A DNA stretch of 64,000 nucleotides from Pseudomonas sp. RSB 5.4 (GTDB lineage Bacteria > Pseudomonadota > Gammaproteobacteria > Pseudomonadales > Pseudomonadaceae): assembly GCF_037126175.1 (NCBI RefSeq), contig NZ_CP146986.1:5890501-5954500 (forward strand), in the 5' to 3' direction. The notes beneath the pieces were generated by a model. It did no database searches. It worked only from the letters and a program-made list of their open reading frames with translations, and was not told where the DNA came from. Below are positions 17,476-24,658 of this stretch, one piece after another. The stretch's first letter is position 1. Every line of letters begins with the position of its first letter. A program made the position numbers and the translations under genes.

Positions 17476-18219
17476 ATGCGCGTTATGCAAAAACGCAACG
17501 TATCCTCCGTCTTAAGAGCACTGCTCGACCAGCACGGGATCTCCCCTACGGAGCTCCACCGTCGCACCGGCGTGCCTCAATCAACGCTCTCGCGGATTCT
17601 CAGCGGGAAGATCGTCGATCCTTCGGATAAACACATTTCGAAGATCGCCGAATACTTCAATGTGAGCACTGATCAATTGCGTGGTCGCGCAGACGTCGCA
17701 CCAGCGATGGGCGGCGCGCGCGATGACGTGCATGCGGAACTCAAGGACATAAGCCTGTGGGACGACGATACCCCTGTCGATGATGACGAGGTGTCGGTGC
17801 CCTTTCTTCGCGAGGTTGAATTGGCTGCTGGATCAGGAAGATTCGTCATCGAAGAGAGCGAACGCTCTAGTCTGCGCTTCGGCAAGCGCAGCCTGCGGCA
17901 CAACGGTGTGCAGTTCGACCAGGCCAAATGCGTGACGGTGCGCGGTAACAGCATGATGCCGGTGCTGCGTGATGGCGCCACGGTCGGCGTGAACGCCGGC
18001 AAGTGCGGGATTGGCGACATCATCGATGGCGACCTGTACGCAATCAATCACAACGGTCAGTTGCGCGTGAAGCAGCTCTATCGCCTGCCGACCGGCATCC
18101 GTCTGCGCAGTTTCAATCGTGATGAGCATCCGGACGAGGACTATAGCTTCCAGGACATGCAGGAAGAGCAGATCGTCATCCTCGGTCATGTCTTCTGGTG
18201 GGGCATGTACGCCCGATAG
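17476..18219 (+). CDS. LexA-like autocleaving tailocin repressor (PrtR/CI type)
   Basis: An XRE helix-turn-helix (SPTELHRRTGVPQSTLSRIL) is followed by an S24/LexA peptidase domain. That domain has a likely Ala-Gly cleavage site in VELAAGSGRFV, the nucleophile in GNSMMPVLRDG and the general-base Lys in LRVKQLY. Such proteins hold phage or pyocin genes silent until RecA-stimulated self-cleavage. Start choice is uncertain: TTG 17449, ATG 17476 or ATG 17485 are in frame and none has a strong ribosome site. It is followed by a terminator and then the operator-rich promoter that faces the tail genes. Confidence 0.9.
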   Translation: MRVMQKRNVSSVLRALLDQHGISPTELHRRTGVPQSTLSRILSGKIVDPSDKHISKIAEYFNVSTDQLRGRADVAPAMGGARDDVHAELKDISLWDDDTPVDDDEVSVPFLREVELAAGSGRFVIEESERSSLRFGKRSLRHNGVQFDQAKCVTVRGNSMMPVLRDGATVGVNAGKCGIGDIIDGDLYAINHNGQLRVKQLYRLPTGIRLRSFNRDEHPDEDYSFQDMQEEQIVILGHVFWWGMYAR

Positions 18220-18235
18220 ACTTTCCCCTTCACTG

Positions 18236-18263
18236 AAAACCCGCCCCCTGGCGGGTTTTTTTT
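18236..18263 (+). terminator. Terminator of the repressor gene
   Basis: Stem ACCCGCC paired with GGCGGGT around CCCT, then T8. It ends repressor transcription before the tail-gene promoter. Confidence 0.93.
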
Positions 18264-18304
18264 CGCCCGAGTAACCCCCCAACGCCTTGATTTATGCGGC
18301 TTTC

Positions 18305-18374
18305 ATGCGTCGATGCATTTCTTGCGCATAAATAAATGCATTTATGCATTGACTGTATATGCATCCATGCATAT
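18305..18374. promoter_or_regulatory. Three ATGCAT-type palindromic operators
   Basis: Three inverted repeats with the same core: 18305-18318 (ATGCGT CG ATGCAT, imperfect), 18335-18350 (AATGCAT TT ATGCATT, perfect) and 18357-18374 (ATATGCAT CC ATGCATAT, perfect). All have a 2-base centre. Operator 2 ends at the -35 box and operator 3 fills the -35/-10 spacer, the geometry of repression by promoter occlusion. The likely ligand is the LexA-like repressor encoded just upstream. Confidence 0.8.
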
Positions 18375-18377
18375 TCT
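18349..18377 (+). promoter_or_regulatory. Main tailocin promoter
   Basis: TTGACT (18349-18354), a 17-base spacer and TATTCT (18372-18377) form a strong sigma-70 promoter. The expected start is near 18384, at the foot of the first leader hairpin. It is completely overlapped by operators. Confidence 0.8.
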
Positions 18378-18383
18378 TGCCAC

Positions 18384-18642
18384 CAAGCCGCTCGACAAAG
18401 CGGCTGGCAACGACAGCTCTTTAGTTCCACAAGAACAGGCAGCGATGAACCGGCCTCAACGGTTCAGAGGGTTGGCAACTGACCCGGGTGTGCAGCGTAA
18501 AGCACCAGAAGCAGTTATCCGGCGGGCAGGGACCGCGGTCGGAAAAACAATTTGAATGGACTCGTACCGCGCCAGTAGCGCCGAAAAGTCAGCTTCCTTC
18601 TCGAACACAGGATTTGAAGGAAGGCGAAGGAGCGCATTACTG
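18384..18642 (+). other. Structured untranslated leader of the tailocin transcript
   Basis: About 260 bases with no convincing coding sequence. Tandem hairpins are visible: AGCCGCT/AGCGGCT (18386-18405, at the predicted RNA 5' end), GTTC/GAAC (18424-18436) and GAACCG/CGGTTC (18447-18465). GC-rich foldable sequence continues to about 18545. The leader ends just before a terminator-like hairpin. A role as antitermination RNA or attenuator leader is inferred only. Confidence 0.5.
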
Positions 18643-18679
18643 AAAAGCCCGGCGTAGTGCCGGGCTTTTTGGAATGCCT
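18629..18679 (+). repeat. Direct repeat copy 1 containing a terminator-like hairpin
   Basis: Begins GGAGCGCATTACTGAAAAGC and ends GGAATGCCT. The centre (18643-18670) is an AAAAGCCCGGC/GCCGGGCTTTTT intrinsic-terminator structure. An almost identical unit lies at 19161-19212; together they bracket the 134-residue gene between. Confidence 0.85.
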
Positions 18680-18730
18680 GCCAGGTTTCATCACGACGTT
18701 CATCGCTAACACTACACAAAGGAAGACTAA

Positions 18731-19135
18731 ATGAATCTCTATGCACTGGTTGAATACAGCAAAGTTACCCAGCTCAAGGAAAGTGAAGTCAGCCCGGAAG
18801 CACCTGCTTCGCCAACTTCGTTTTGGGTTGATGTAACAGGTAATACGCAGATTCGCGTCGGCTGGGGCGCAACATTCGATGGCGTCTGGACGTTCACGCC
18901 GCCCTCCGAGCAAGATCTGCGCAATGAAGCTGAACAGCAGAAATGGCAGTTGCTGAATTTCGCTGCGGGCTGGCTGCTGCTCAACTCGCTGAATTACAAA
19001 GTTGATACCGGCATTGCCACTCCAACAGAGCAAGCCCTGCTGCTGGCGTACAAACAATATTGCATCGCCGTCAGCGACGTCGATAAACAGCCGGGTTATC
19101 CCGCAACTATCGTGTGGCCAGTCGCCCCCTTCTGA
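18731..19135 (+). CDS. Orphan tail-fibre assembly (Tfa-like) protein
   Basis: 134 residues. An N-terminal segment (SFWVDVTGNTQIRVGWGATFDGVWTF in part) resembles the short substrate-like head of phage fibre chaperones. The C-terminal half (a helix around LLAYKQYCIAVSDVDKQPGYPATIVWP) matches the ending seen in the other Tfa-like genes of this window (x-Y-(K/R)-x-x-(A/L)...P...WP). No fibre gene precedes it; it sits alone between promoter and holin, flanked by two 51-52-base direct repeats that contain terminators. Possibly a spare chaperone or a relic of a lost fibre module. Confidence 0.65.
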   Translation: MNLYALVEYSKVTQLKESEVSPEAPASPTSFWVDVTGNTQIRVGWGATFDGVWTFTPPSEQDLRNEAEQQKWQLLNFAAGWLLLNSLNYKVDTGIATPTEQALLLAYKQYCIAVSDVDKQPGYPATIVWPVAPF

Positions 19136-19160
19136 TTCAAATCCATCGTTATCAAAATCT

Positions 19161-19212
19161 GGAGCGCATTACTGAAAAGCCCGGCCTCAACGCCGGGCTT
19201 TTCGGAATGCCT
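19161..19212 (+). repeat. Direct repeat copy 2 containing a terminator-like hairpin
   Basis: Same outer sequence as 18629-18679. The hairpin arms AAAAGCCCGGC/GCCGGGCTTTT are conserved while the loop differs (CTCAAC instead of GTAGT). The compensated stem and free loop suggest the structure is selected. Confidence 0.85.
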
Positions 19213-19276
19213 ACCTGAAGAGACATCGCTTGAACCCAACACACATCACTCATCAACTGAAACCAGGAGGCGTGAC

Positions 19277-19618
19277 ATGACAAACGAGCAACAAGCGTTG
19301 GCGGACATGCCGATCTGGCTGGTCATCCTCCTCGCTGTAGTGGGCGGGGTGTCCGGCGAAATGTGGCGCGCCGACAAGGAGGGCGCCCGTGGCTGGTCAT
19401 TGCTGCGGCGTCTGGCCCTGCGCTCCGGCGCCTGCATGATCTGCGGCGTGTCGGCGATCATGCTGCTGTACGCCGCCGGGCTGTCGATCTGGGCGGCCGG
19501 TGCTTTCGGTTGCCTGACCGCCATGGCCGGGGCCGACGTGGCCATCGGTCTGTACGAACGCTGGGCCGCCAAGCGCATCGGCGTCTGCGAAGTTCCCCCG
19601 CCGCGCGATCCACAGTAA
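19277..19618 (+). CDS. Holin
   Basis: 113 residues with an AGGAGG ribosome site. Hydrophobic segments at about 11-29 (MPIWLVILLAVVGGVSG), 48-66 and 70-90 are consistent with a three-helix holin; the charged loop WRADKEGARGW separates the first two. It should permeabilise the inner membrane so that endolysin and spanins, encoded 26 kb downstream, can lyse the cell and release particles. A holin at the start of the cluster is usual for mutS-cinA tailocins. Confidence 0.8.
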   Translation: MTNEQQALADMPIWLVILLAVVGGVSGEMWRADKEGARGWSLLRRLALRSGACMICGVSAIMLLYAAGLSIWAAGAFGCLTAMAGADVAIGLYERWAAKRIGVCEVPPPRDPQ

Positions 19619-19694
19619 CCCCACCTCACTTTCCTGCCTCGCTGCAACTGATGCGGCGGGGCTGCGCGTGGACATTTGAAAAGGAGGTCAATGC

Positions 19695-20216
19695 ATGCCC
19701 GCACCGATCCAGCAGCCTTCGCAGCTGTTCACGGCGATGGCGACAACCTTGCGCAACAGCGCCGACCTGAACCTGCAGGTCGGCAATCACGACGACTTCA
19801 CGGCACCCGGCGCTCAGGCCTGGGCGTTGATCGACTTCGACCGTAATGCACCGGGCGCACGTGCCGCTGACGGGCGTATCGCCCACGTCATGACGGTGTC
19901 GCTGCAAGTCATTCCGGCACTTTCTGCGAGCGCATTTGCCGCCTGCGATCTGATCGCCGTACTGAAAAACCTGATCACCGACAATCGTTGGGGACTGCCC
20001 GGTGCTCAATGTGATCTGCCGATGAACCTTGATGGTCTGCCGTCAGTGCTGATCCGCGCCGACCAGCCATACAAGGCGTGGACGCTGACCTTCACCCAGA
20101 CCCTCTATCTCGGCCCGACCTTGCTCGACGACCCGCTCGGCACACCGAAATTCGCTCGCACCTGGGAAGTCAGCGACATCGACGACCCCGACCAATACAC
20201 CGCGCTGGAGGCCTGA
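19695..20216 (+). CDS. Phage tail protein, possible tail terminator/completion
   Basis: 173 residues, mixed alpha/beta, with no motif I can name. Placed between holin and baseplate gene V with a GGAGG ribosome site and followed 3 bases later by V. Its size and position, and a resemblance in composition to the putative terminator of the second machine (31243-31827), suggest a ring protein capping the tail tube. Evidence is contextual. Confidence 0.45.
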   Translation: MPAPIQQPSQLFTAMATTLRNSADLNLQVGNHDDFTAPGAQAWALIDFDRNAPGARAADGRIAHVMTVSLQVIPALSASAFAACDLIAVLKNLITDNRWGLPGAQCDLPMNLDGLPSVLIRADQPYKAWTLTFTQTLYLGPTLLDDPLGTPKFARTWEVSDIDDPDQYTALEA

Positions 20217-20219
20217 TCG

Positions 20220-20828
20220 ATGTTCGACGCATTACTGCGCATGCAACTGGGGCCGATCATCGAGCGGCTGGCGGAGATGGAAGCGGAAATCGACGACCTG
20301 CACCGACGTGCCGAGAGTTTTTGTCGCATCGGCGTCTGTCAGGCAGTCGATGCTGCGAGCAACACTTGCCAAGTCAGCCACGGAGGATTGCTCACGCCGT
20401 CGATCAAGTTCTTCAACCCCAGCGCCGGGGCGCAGAGCGAGTCACGAATTCCGAGCGTGGGCGAGCAGTGCCTGTTGTTCAACTACGGCAGCGGTGAAAG
20501 CGGCGCGCAAAGCGTGGCGTTGTTCGGCCTCAACAGTGACCGATTTCCGCCGACGGCGACGGTACCGACGCTGACGCGCCGGGTGCATGTCGACGGCAGC
20601 GAAAGCGGCTACGACGACGCCACGCACACCTTGCACTGGCAGAACGGCCCGGCCGCATTCAGTGGTTCTCGCGAATCGCTTGCACTGAGCATCGGCCCGG
20701 CGCAACTGACGATGACGCCACAGCTGATCAGCCTGCAACTGGGCGGCGTCGGCCTGAGCATCGACGCCTCGGGCGTGCACTTCAGCGGCCCGTTGGTGGA
20801 TCACCAGGGCCGCGTCATCAGCCCCTGA
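20220..20828 (+). CDS. Baseplate assembly protein V / central spike (P2 gpV-like)
   Basis: 202 residues. An N-terminal coiled region (about 1-30) is followed by the OB-fold typical of gpV (VCQAVDAASNTCQVSHGG, SVGEQCLLFNYGSGE) and a repetitive beta-rich C-terminus that should form the membrane-piercing needle. It heads the P2-like V-W-J-I block. Contractile tails use it as the tip beneath the baseplate. Confidence 0.9.
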   Translation: MFDALLRMQLGPIIERLAEMEAEIDDLHRRAESFCRIGVCQAVDAASNTCQVSHGGLLTPSIKFFNPSAGAQSESRIPSVGEQCLLFNYGSGESGAQSVALFGLNSDRFPPTATVPTLTRRVHVDGSESGYDDATHTLHWQNGPAAFSGSRESLALSIGPAQLTMTPQLISLQLGGVGLSIDASGVHFSGPLVDHQGRVISP

Positions 20829-20842
20829 ATCAAGAGCTTCCC

Positions 20843-21175
20843 ATGATCGGAATCGATAGAGACTCCGGGGCCACGGTCGACGACTGGCTGCAGTTTGTGC
20901 AGCGCGCGACACGAGCCCTGACCACGCCGCTGGGCACCCGGCAAAAAAGGCCCCTTTATGGCTCGCTGATCCCTACGCTGCTGGGGCAGAACCTCGGTGA
21001 CGACGTTCTGCTTCTGGCGCAGAGCCACGCGGCTCAGGCGTTCTACAACGCGCAGAACGGGATCAGCGATTTTCAGCCGAGCGTGATCGTCGCCAGCCGT
21101 CAGGGCGCCGGTCTGCTGCTGCGTTTCGCCGGCACCTGGAAAAACCGTCAACAGACCTTCGAGGTAGTGACATGA
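20843..21175 (+). CDS. Baseplate wedge protein W (gp25-like)
   Basis: 110 residues of the gp25/GPW lysozyme-like family; the conserved GTRQKRPLYGSLIPTLL region includes the R-P-x-Y-G-(S/C)-x-(I/L)-P signature. The protein forms part of the wedge that nucleates sheath assembly. It overlaps J by 4 bases and follows V by 14. Confidence 0.9.
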   Translation: MIGIDRDSGATVDDWLQFVQRATRALTTPLGTRQKRPLYGSLIPTLLGQNLGDDVLLLAQSHAAQAFYNAQNGISDFQPSVIVASRQGAGLLLRFAGTWKNRQQTFEVVT

Positions 21176-22167
21176 GCATGTTGATCCCCGGCCAGAATCA
21201 GTTGGCCGAACCGGCGCTGATCACCGTCGACGCCTTCGAAGACCTGCTCGCCGAGTTCAAGACCTTCGTCATCGAATACGTCGGCGCCCGAGCGCCGGAC
21301 AGCGCGGCAAAACTCAAGACCAGCCTCGACAACGAAAGCGAGCTGCTGACCCTGGCGCTGGAAGCCTTCTGCGTGCGCCTGCAAACCCATGAACGCAAAT
21401 ACAACGCTCGCATCAAGCAGATGCTGGCGTGGTGGGCGACCGGCAGCAACCTCGATGCGCGGCTGGCTGACATGGGCCTGGAGCGGCAGTTGCTCGACGC
21501 GGGCGACCCTGCAGCCTTCCCGCCGGTACCCGCGATTTACGAAAGCGACGACGACGCCCGGCTGCGCTATTACCTGGCACCGCACGCCCCGGCAGCGGGC
21601 TCGCGAATGCAGTATCGCCGCGAAGTGTTCACCCTCGGTGAACGGCCAACGGTGAAGGTCGAATCCACCGATGCCGGTGTGGTGAACGTCACCTACACCT
21701 TCAACCCGGACGGCTTGGCGGCACAGGTCAAGGACGGCAATGGTCGGCGCACTGCGCCGGGCGAAGTGCAGGTCACGGTGTTGTCGCGAGACGGCGATGG
21801 CACGCCATCCGCCGCATTGCTCGATGGCGTGCGTCAGCACTTCGCCCGCCCTGATGTGCGACCGGAAACCGACCTGGTCACGGTCAAGGCTGCGGACATT
21901 CAACGCTACAAGATTCGTGTCGTGGCCAAGATCAATTCCGGCCCCGACTCGGGCCTGACCAAAGTCGCCGCACAGCAGCAATTGCAGGCCTACGCCGACA
22001 GTTGTCATCGCCTGGAAGGGCGGGTCGACCCGAGCTGGATCGACTACACGCTGCACAGCGCTGGCGCCGTGCAACTGCAGATTCTTGAACCGCTGGCGCC
22101 GATCGTCACCACGGCGTTTCAGGCGCCGTACTGCACGGCGGTCGAGGTCGAGGTGCTGACGTTATGA
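21172..22167 (+). CDS. Baseplate protein J
   Basis: 331 residues, a wedge protein of the P2 gpJ family. N-terminal segment NQLAEPALITVDAFEDLLAEFK and the central R-Y-x-x-x-V region (MQYRREVFTLG, fully in register) fit. ATGA overlaps on both sides (W before, I after) indicate tight translational coupling. J links the baseplate hub to the fibre-bearing periphery. Confidence 0.9.
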   Translation: MSMLIPGQNQLAEPALITVDAFEDLLAEFKTFVIEYVGARAPDSAAKLKTSLDNESELLTLALEAFCVRLQTHERKYNARIKQMLAWWATGSNLDARLADMGLERQLLDAGDPAAFPPVPAIYESDDDARLRYYLAPHAPAAGSRMQYRREVFTLGERPTVKVESTDAGVVNVTYTFNPDGLAAQVKDGNGRRTAPGEVQVTVLSRDGDGTPSAALLDGVRQHFARPDVRPETDLVTVKAADIQRYKIRVVAKINSGPDSGLTKVAAQQQLQAYADSCHRLEGRVDPSWIDYTLHSAGAVQLQILEPLAPIVTTAFQAPYCTAVEVEVLTL

Positions 22168-22817
22168 GTGAGCCAATGCATAGCCCGAGTTTGTTGCCGG
22201 CTAACAGCTCGGCACTCGAACGTGGACTGGATCTGGGCTTCGGCGCACTGCTTGATCGCATCGCGCCGCCGTTCCCCGAACTGATGAACCCGAGCGAAAC
22301 ACCGGTGGATTTTTTGCCGTATCTGGCAGCGGATCGCGGCGTCAGTGAGTGGGATGCCGATGCCAGCGAGACCGAAAAACGTCTGACGGTATCGCTCGCC
22401 TGGCAAATACAACGCCAGGCGGGTACTCGCCAGGCGCTGAGTCATGCCGTTGAGTCGTTGGGTTTCACGCCGAATATAGCGGCCTGGTATCAGCAGAGAC
22501 CGGCAGGTCAGCCCTATTCTTTCGACGTGCAGGCGCTGATTGGTACGCGTTGGTCGAGCGGCGATCACAACCGCCTGATACGACGTGTCAATGCAGCGAA
22601 GAGCGAGCGTGATGAGGCAACCATCACCATCGTTCACAGCACCCGCGCCGGTTTGCAGGCTGCCTTGGCTGTGGACCCCGGTCTGAGTATTCATGACAGC
22701 GAACGGGCAGGGGCTCTGCCGCAGATCAACTTGCCTGCTCTGTTGGGGTTCGGCGCAGGTGCATCGCTGCCGCTCTCAGACAGCGAGCTGTCTCTCCACT
22801 CGGCGCTGCCTGAGTGA
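22164..22817 (+). CDS. Baseplate/tail protein I
   Basis: 217 residues of the P2 gpI family: LLPANSSALERGLD at the N-terminus and the PFPELMNPSETPVDFLPYLA motif. It connects the baseplate rim to the tail fibre. The C-terminal 50 residues are unlike the core and may adapt it to the local fibre. It starts inside the end of J. Confidence 0.88.
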   Translation: MSEPMHSPSLLPANSSALERGLDLGFGALLDRIAPPFPELMNPSETPVDFLPYLAADRGVSEWDADASETEKRLTVSLAWQIQRQAGTRQALSHAVESLGFTPNIAAWYQQRPAGQPYSFDVQALIGTRWSSGDHNRLIRRVNAAKSERDEATITIVHSTRAGLQAALAVDPGLSIHDSERAGALPQINLPALLGFGAGASLPLSDSELSLHSALPE

Positions 22818-22886
22818 AGGGCGAAGCGCGGCCAATAAACGCTGGAATTCCAGCGCATCAAAAATTAATGATTGAAGGGCGCAGTT

Positions 22887-23417
22887 ATGACGGATGACGT
22901 TACGCGCTTGGTTCGCTTCACCTCTGTGGGACTGGGTGAAGTGTTGCAGGCAAAAAACCAGGGTTTGAAAGGCGAGATCACGCATATCGGTGCCGGCACC
23001 GCTCGCTACGATCCTACCGGCGCCGAAACCGCACTTCGCGATGAGCGACAGCGCGTTGCGATTGTCGATTACGAAGACCTGGGTGCAGGACAGCTCAGGA
23101 TGGGAGCGCTGTTCAGCGGTCCGGATGAATATGAAATCGGGGAATTCGGCTTCTATCTCGCCAGTGGCACGCTCCTGGCGGTTTACTCCGTAGCCGGCAA
23201 GTTGCTGACCTACAAGGCAAGTGCCGCGCGCGTATTGCAGAAGTTTACGCTGGATGTCTCTCCGCTGCCGGCGGACAGCGTCACCGTGACGGTAGGGACG
23301 GAAAATCTCAATATATTGTTGAGTGAAGAGTTTACGGCGTTGGCATGTGCCGATATCGATAATATGTCCCGTCATGTTCAACTGCTATTACGGGTAATGG
23401 CGCTTGAAACAAGATAA
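22887..23417 (+). CDS. Tail fibre, N-terminal collar-type protein (tailocin 1)
   Basis: 176 residues; the ATG at 22887 has an AAGGGC ribosome site, while an in-frame TTG at 22872 lies on it. The sequence matches the phage tail-collar/fibre N-terminal family (TRLVRFTSVGLGEVLQAKNQGLKGEITHI; EIGEFGFYLASGTLLAVYS), normally the attachment domain at the head of a much longer P2 H-type fibre. Here it stops after the collar and a predicted short helix, so the receptor-binding part must come from the next gene. Confidence 0.8.
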   Translation: MTDDVTRLVRFTSVGLGEVLQAKNQGLKGEITHIGAGTARYDPTGAETALRDERQRVAIVDYEDLGAGQLRMGALFSGPDEYEIGEFGFYLASGTLLAVYSVAGKLLTYKASAARVLQKFTLDVSPLPADSVTVTVGTENLNILLSEEFTALACADIDNMSRHVQLLLRVMALETR

Positions 23418-23497
23418 GTCATCGCGGTTGCAGCTGATAAAGGCGAGCCTCTCGATAATGGCTGTGTCGGCTTATTAATCAAACAGGAAACTTAAAC

Positions 23498-24118
23498 GTG
23501 AGTCTAGAAACCACTGTTGCATCGTTGGTCACGGCTGCAAATAATTTGACCAATGTCGTGAACGGGAAAATTGGCAGCATTAATACCACCATGGCCACGG
23601 CGTTGAATCAGTTCAATGAATGGCGAAGTTTAAAAGATGTTGAAGGTGATCCAACGGCCCTGGGTACGATCCGTCGGAACATATTGCAAGGTTTTGTCAC
23701 CGGCACGGGGGGCGTGCATGGGGTGGGTGCGCAGGGTGATTTTGTGTCGACAGATCTGGCGAGCAGTCTTAATGTCTACATGCACTTCAAAATCCCATTG
23801 AATATCAATGTCAACTCCGAAATGTTCTGGTTCAATATAAAAGGCTATAGTTACGGCACGGCAAAAATCATTGAGGAAACAATAGTTGGTTATTGCTACC
23901 AGCCTACCCGCACGCTTCAGAATGTTTCTACCTTTGGCAATATGACGCCTGCTGTTTATGTGGATGCAAATGGCAATATTGTTATGCGAGTGCTGATTCC
24001 AAATATTTATTTCACCACGGTTCGTATCGATACTATGCGTGTGGGTAATGGCCGTTTGTTCAACCTGGGCGACTTGAAAACGAAGTTGTCCTTGGCCGAT
24101 ACCGTTTTGTTCAATTAA
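23498..24118 (+). CDS. Putative distal fibre/receptor-binding protein (tailocin 1)
   Basis: 206 residues starting at GTG. N-terminal heptad-like helix (MSLETTVASLVTAANNLTNVV) could trimerise; the rest is beta-rich and aromatic with no recognised domain. The DNA is visibly more AT-rich than its neighbours (for example around 23820-24020), as expected for an exchanged specificity module. It lies between the collar protein and a Tfa gene, so it is probably the receptor-binding tip. Confidence 0.6.
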   Translation: MSLETTVASLVTAANNLTNVVNGKIGSINTTMATALNQFNEWRSLKDVEGDPTALGTIRRNILQGFVTGTGGVHGVGAQGDFVSTDLASSLNVYMHFKIPLNINVNSEMFWFNIKGYSYGTAKIIEETIVGYCYQPTRTLQNVSTFGNMTPAVYVDANGNIVMRVLIPNIYFTTVRIDTMRVGNGRLFNLGDLKTKLSLADTVLFN

Positions 24119-24127
24119 GGAGAGAGC

Positions 24128-24385
24128 ATGACTGAGCAATCAGAAAATATCATGGCCGATCTGCCTCTGGCAGTGCCCATGCTAGAGATCGAATGGGCTG
24201 CCATTCGCAGTCGTCGCGATCAGTTGCTGCGCGCCACTGACTTTACGCAATTGCCTGATTATCCGGCTACCGCCGAGCAACTGGCACAGCTCAAGGCTTA
24301 CCGAAAGGCTCTTCGCGACATTCCTGAAACGGTGGAGCAACCAGCTGAACTGGTCTGGCCTGAGATGCCCTCTTTCATCAAGTAA
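24128..24385 (+). CDS. Tail fibre assembly chaperone (Tfa-like), tailocin 1
   Basis: 85 residues; the WAAIRSRRDQLLRATDFTQLPDYPAT and LAQLKAYRKALRDIPETVEQP segments are the classic caudoviral fibre-chaperone C-terminus. It lacks the variable N-terminal part found in longer homologues. Starts 9 bases after the putative tip gene and is followed by a strong terminator. Confidence 0.85.
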   Translation: MTEQSENIMADLPLAVPMLEIEWAAIRSRRDQLLRATDFTQLPDYPATAEQLAQLKAYRKALRDIPETVEQPAELVWPEMPSFIK

Positions 24386-24392
24386 ACCCGAT

Positions 24393-24413
24393 ACCGCGAA
24401 AGCGGTTTTTTTT
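24393..24413 (+). terminator. Terminator after the tailocin 1 fibre module
   Basis: ACCGC GAAA GCGGT with a GAAA tetraloop, then T8: a very strong intrinsic terminator in the middle of the tailocin transcription unit. Confidence 0.85.
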
Positions 24414-24422
24414 CGTCTGCAC

Positions 24423-24443
24423 AAAGCCCCTGCATGGGCTTTT
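24423..24443 (+). terminator. Second terminator-like hairpin before the sheath genes
   Basis: AAAGCCC/GGGCTTT arms (AAAGCCCCTGCATGGGCTTT) followed by TGCGTTTT, 10 bases after the first terminator. Together they separate baseplate/fibre genes from sheath/tube genes. Confidence 0.6.
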
Positions 24444-24470
24444 GCGTTTTGCGTCTGGAGAAGCTCGCAA

Positions 24471-24656
24471 ATGTCTGTTCGCCAAACCTACACCGTGCTC
24501 GTCCCATTCCCCACCGGCGGTGGGCACTGGTCGAGCGTCGGTCAAGACCTTGATCTGCTCGACGTCGAGGCCAGTGCCCTGCACAGCGCCGGTCGACTGG
24601 AACTGAAAACACCCTCCACCCAGGCCAAAAAGGCCGCTGCCAAGAAGGCTGACTAA
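24471..24656 (+). CDS. Small conserved tailocin protein, function unknown
   Basis: 61 residues, ATG with a GGAGAAGC ribosome site. Short beta-like N-terminus (TYTVLVPFPTGGGHW) and a Lys/Ala-rich tail (AKKAAAKKAD). It sits directly before the sheath gene, the same position as the DUF2635 gene of the second machine, and both are about 60 residues. I do not recognise a domain. Confidence 0.6.
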   Translation: MSVRQTYTVLVPFPTGGGHWSSVGQDLDLLDVEASALHSAGRLELKTPSTQAKKAAAKKAD

Positions 24657-24658
24657 CC

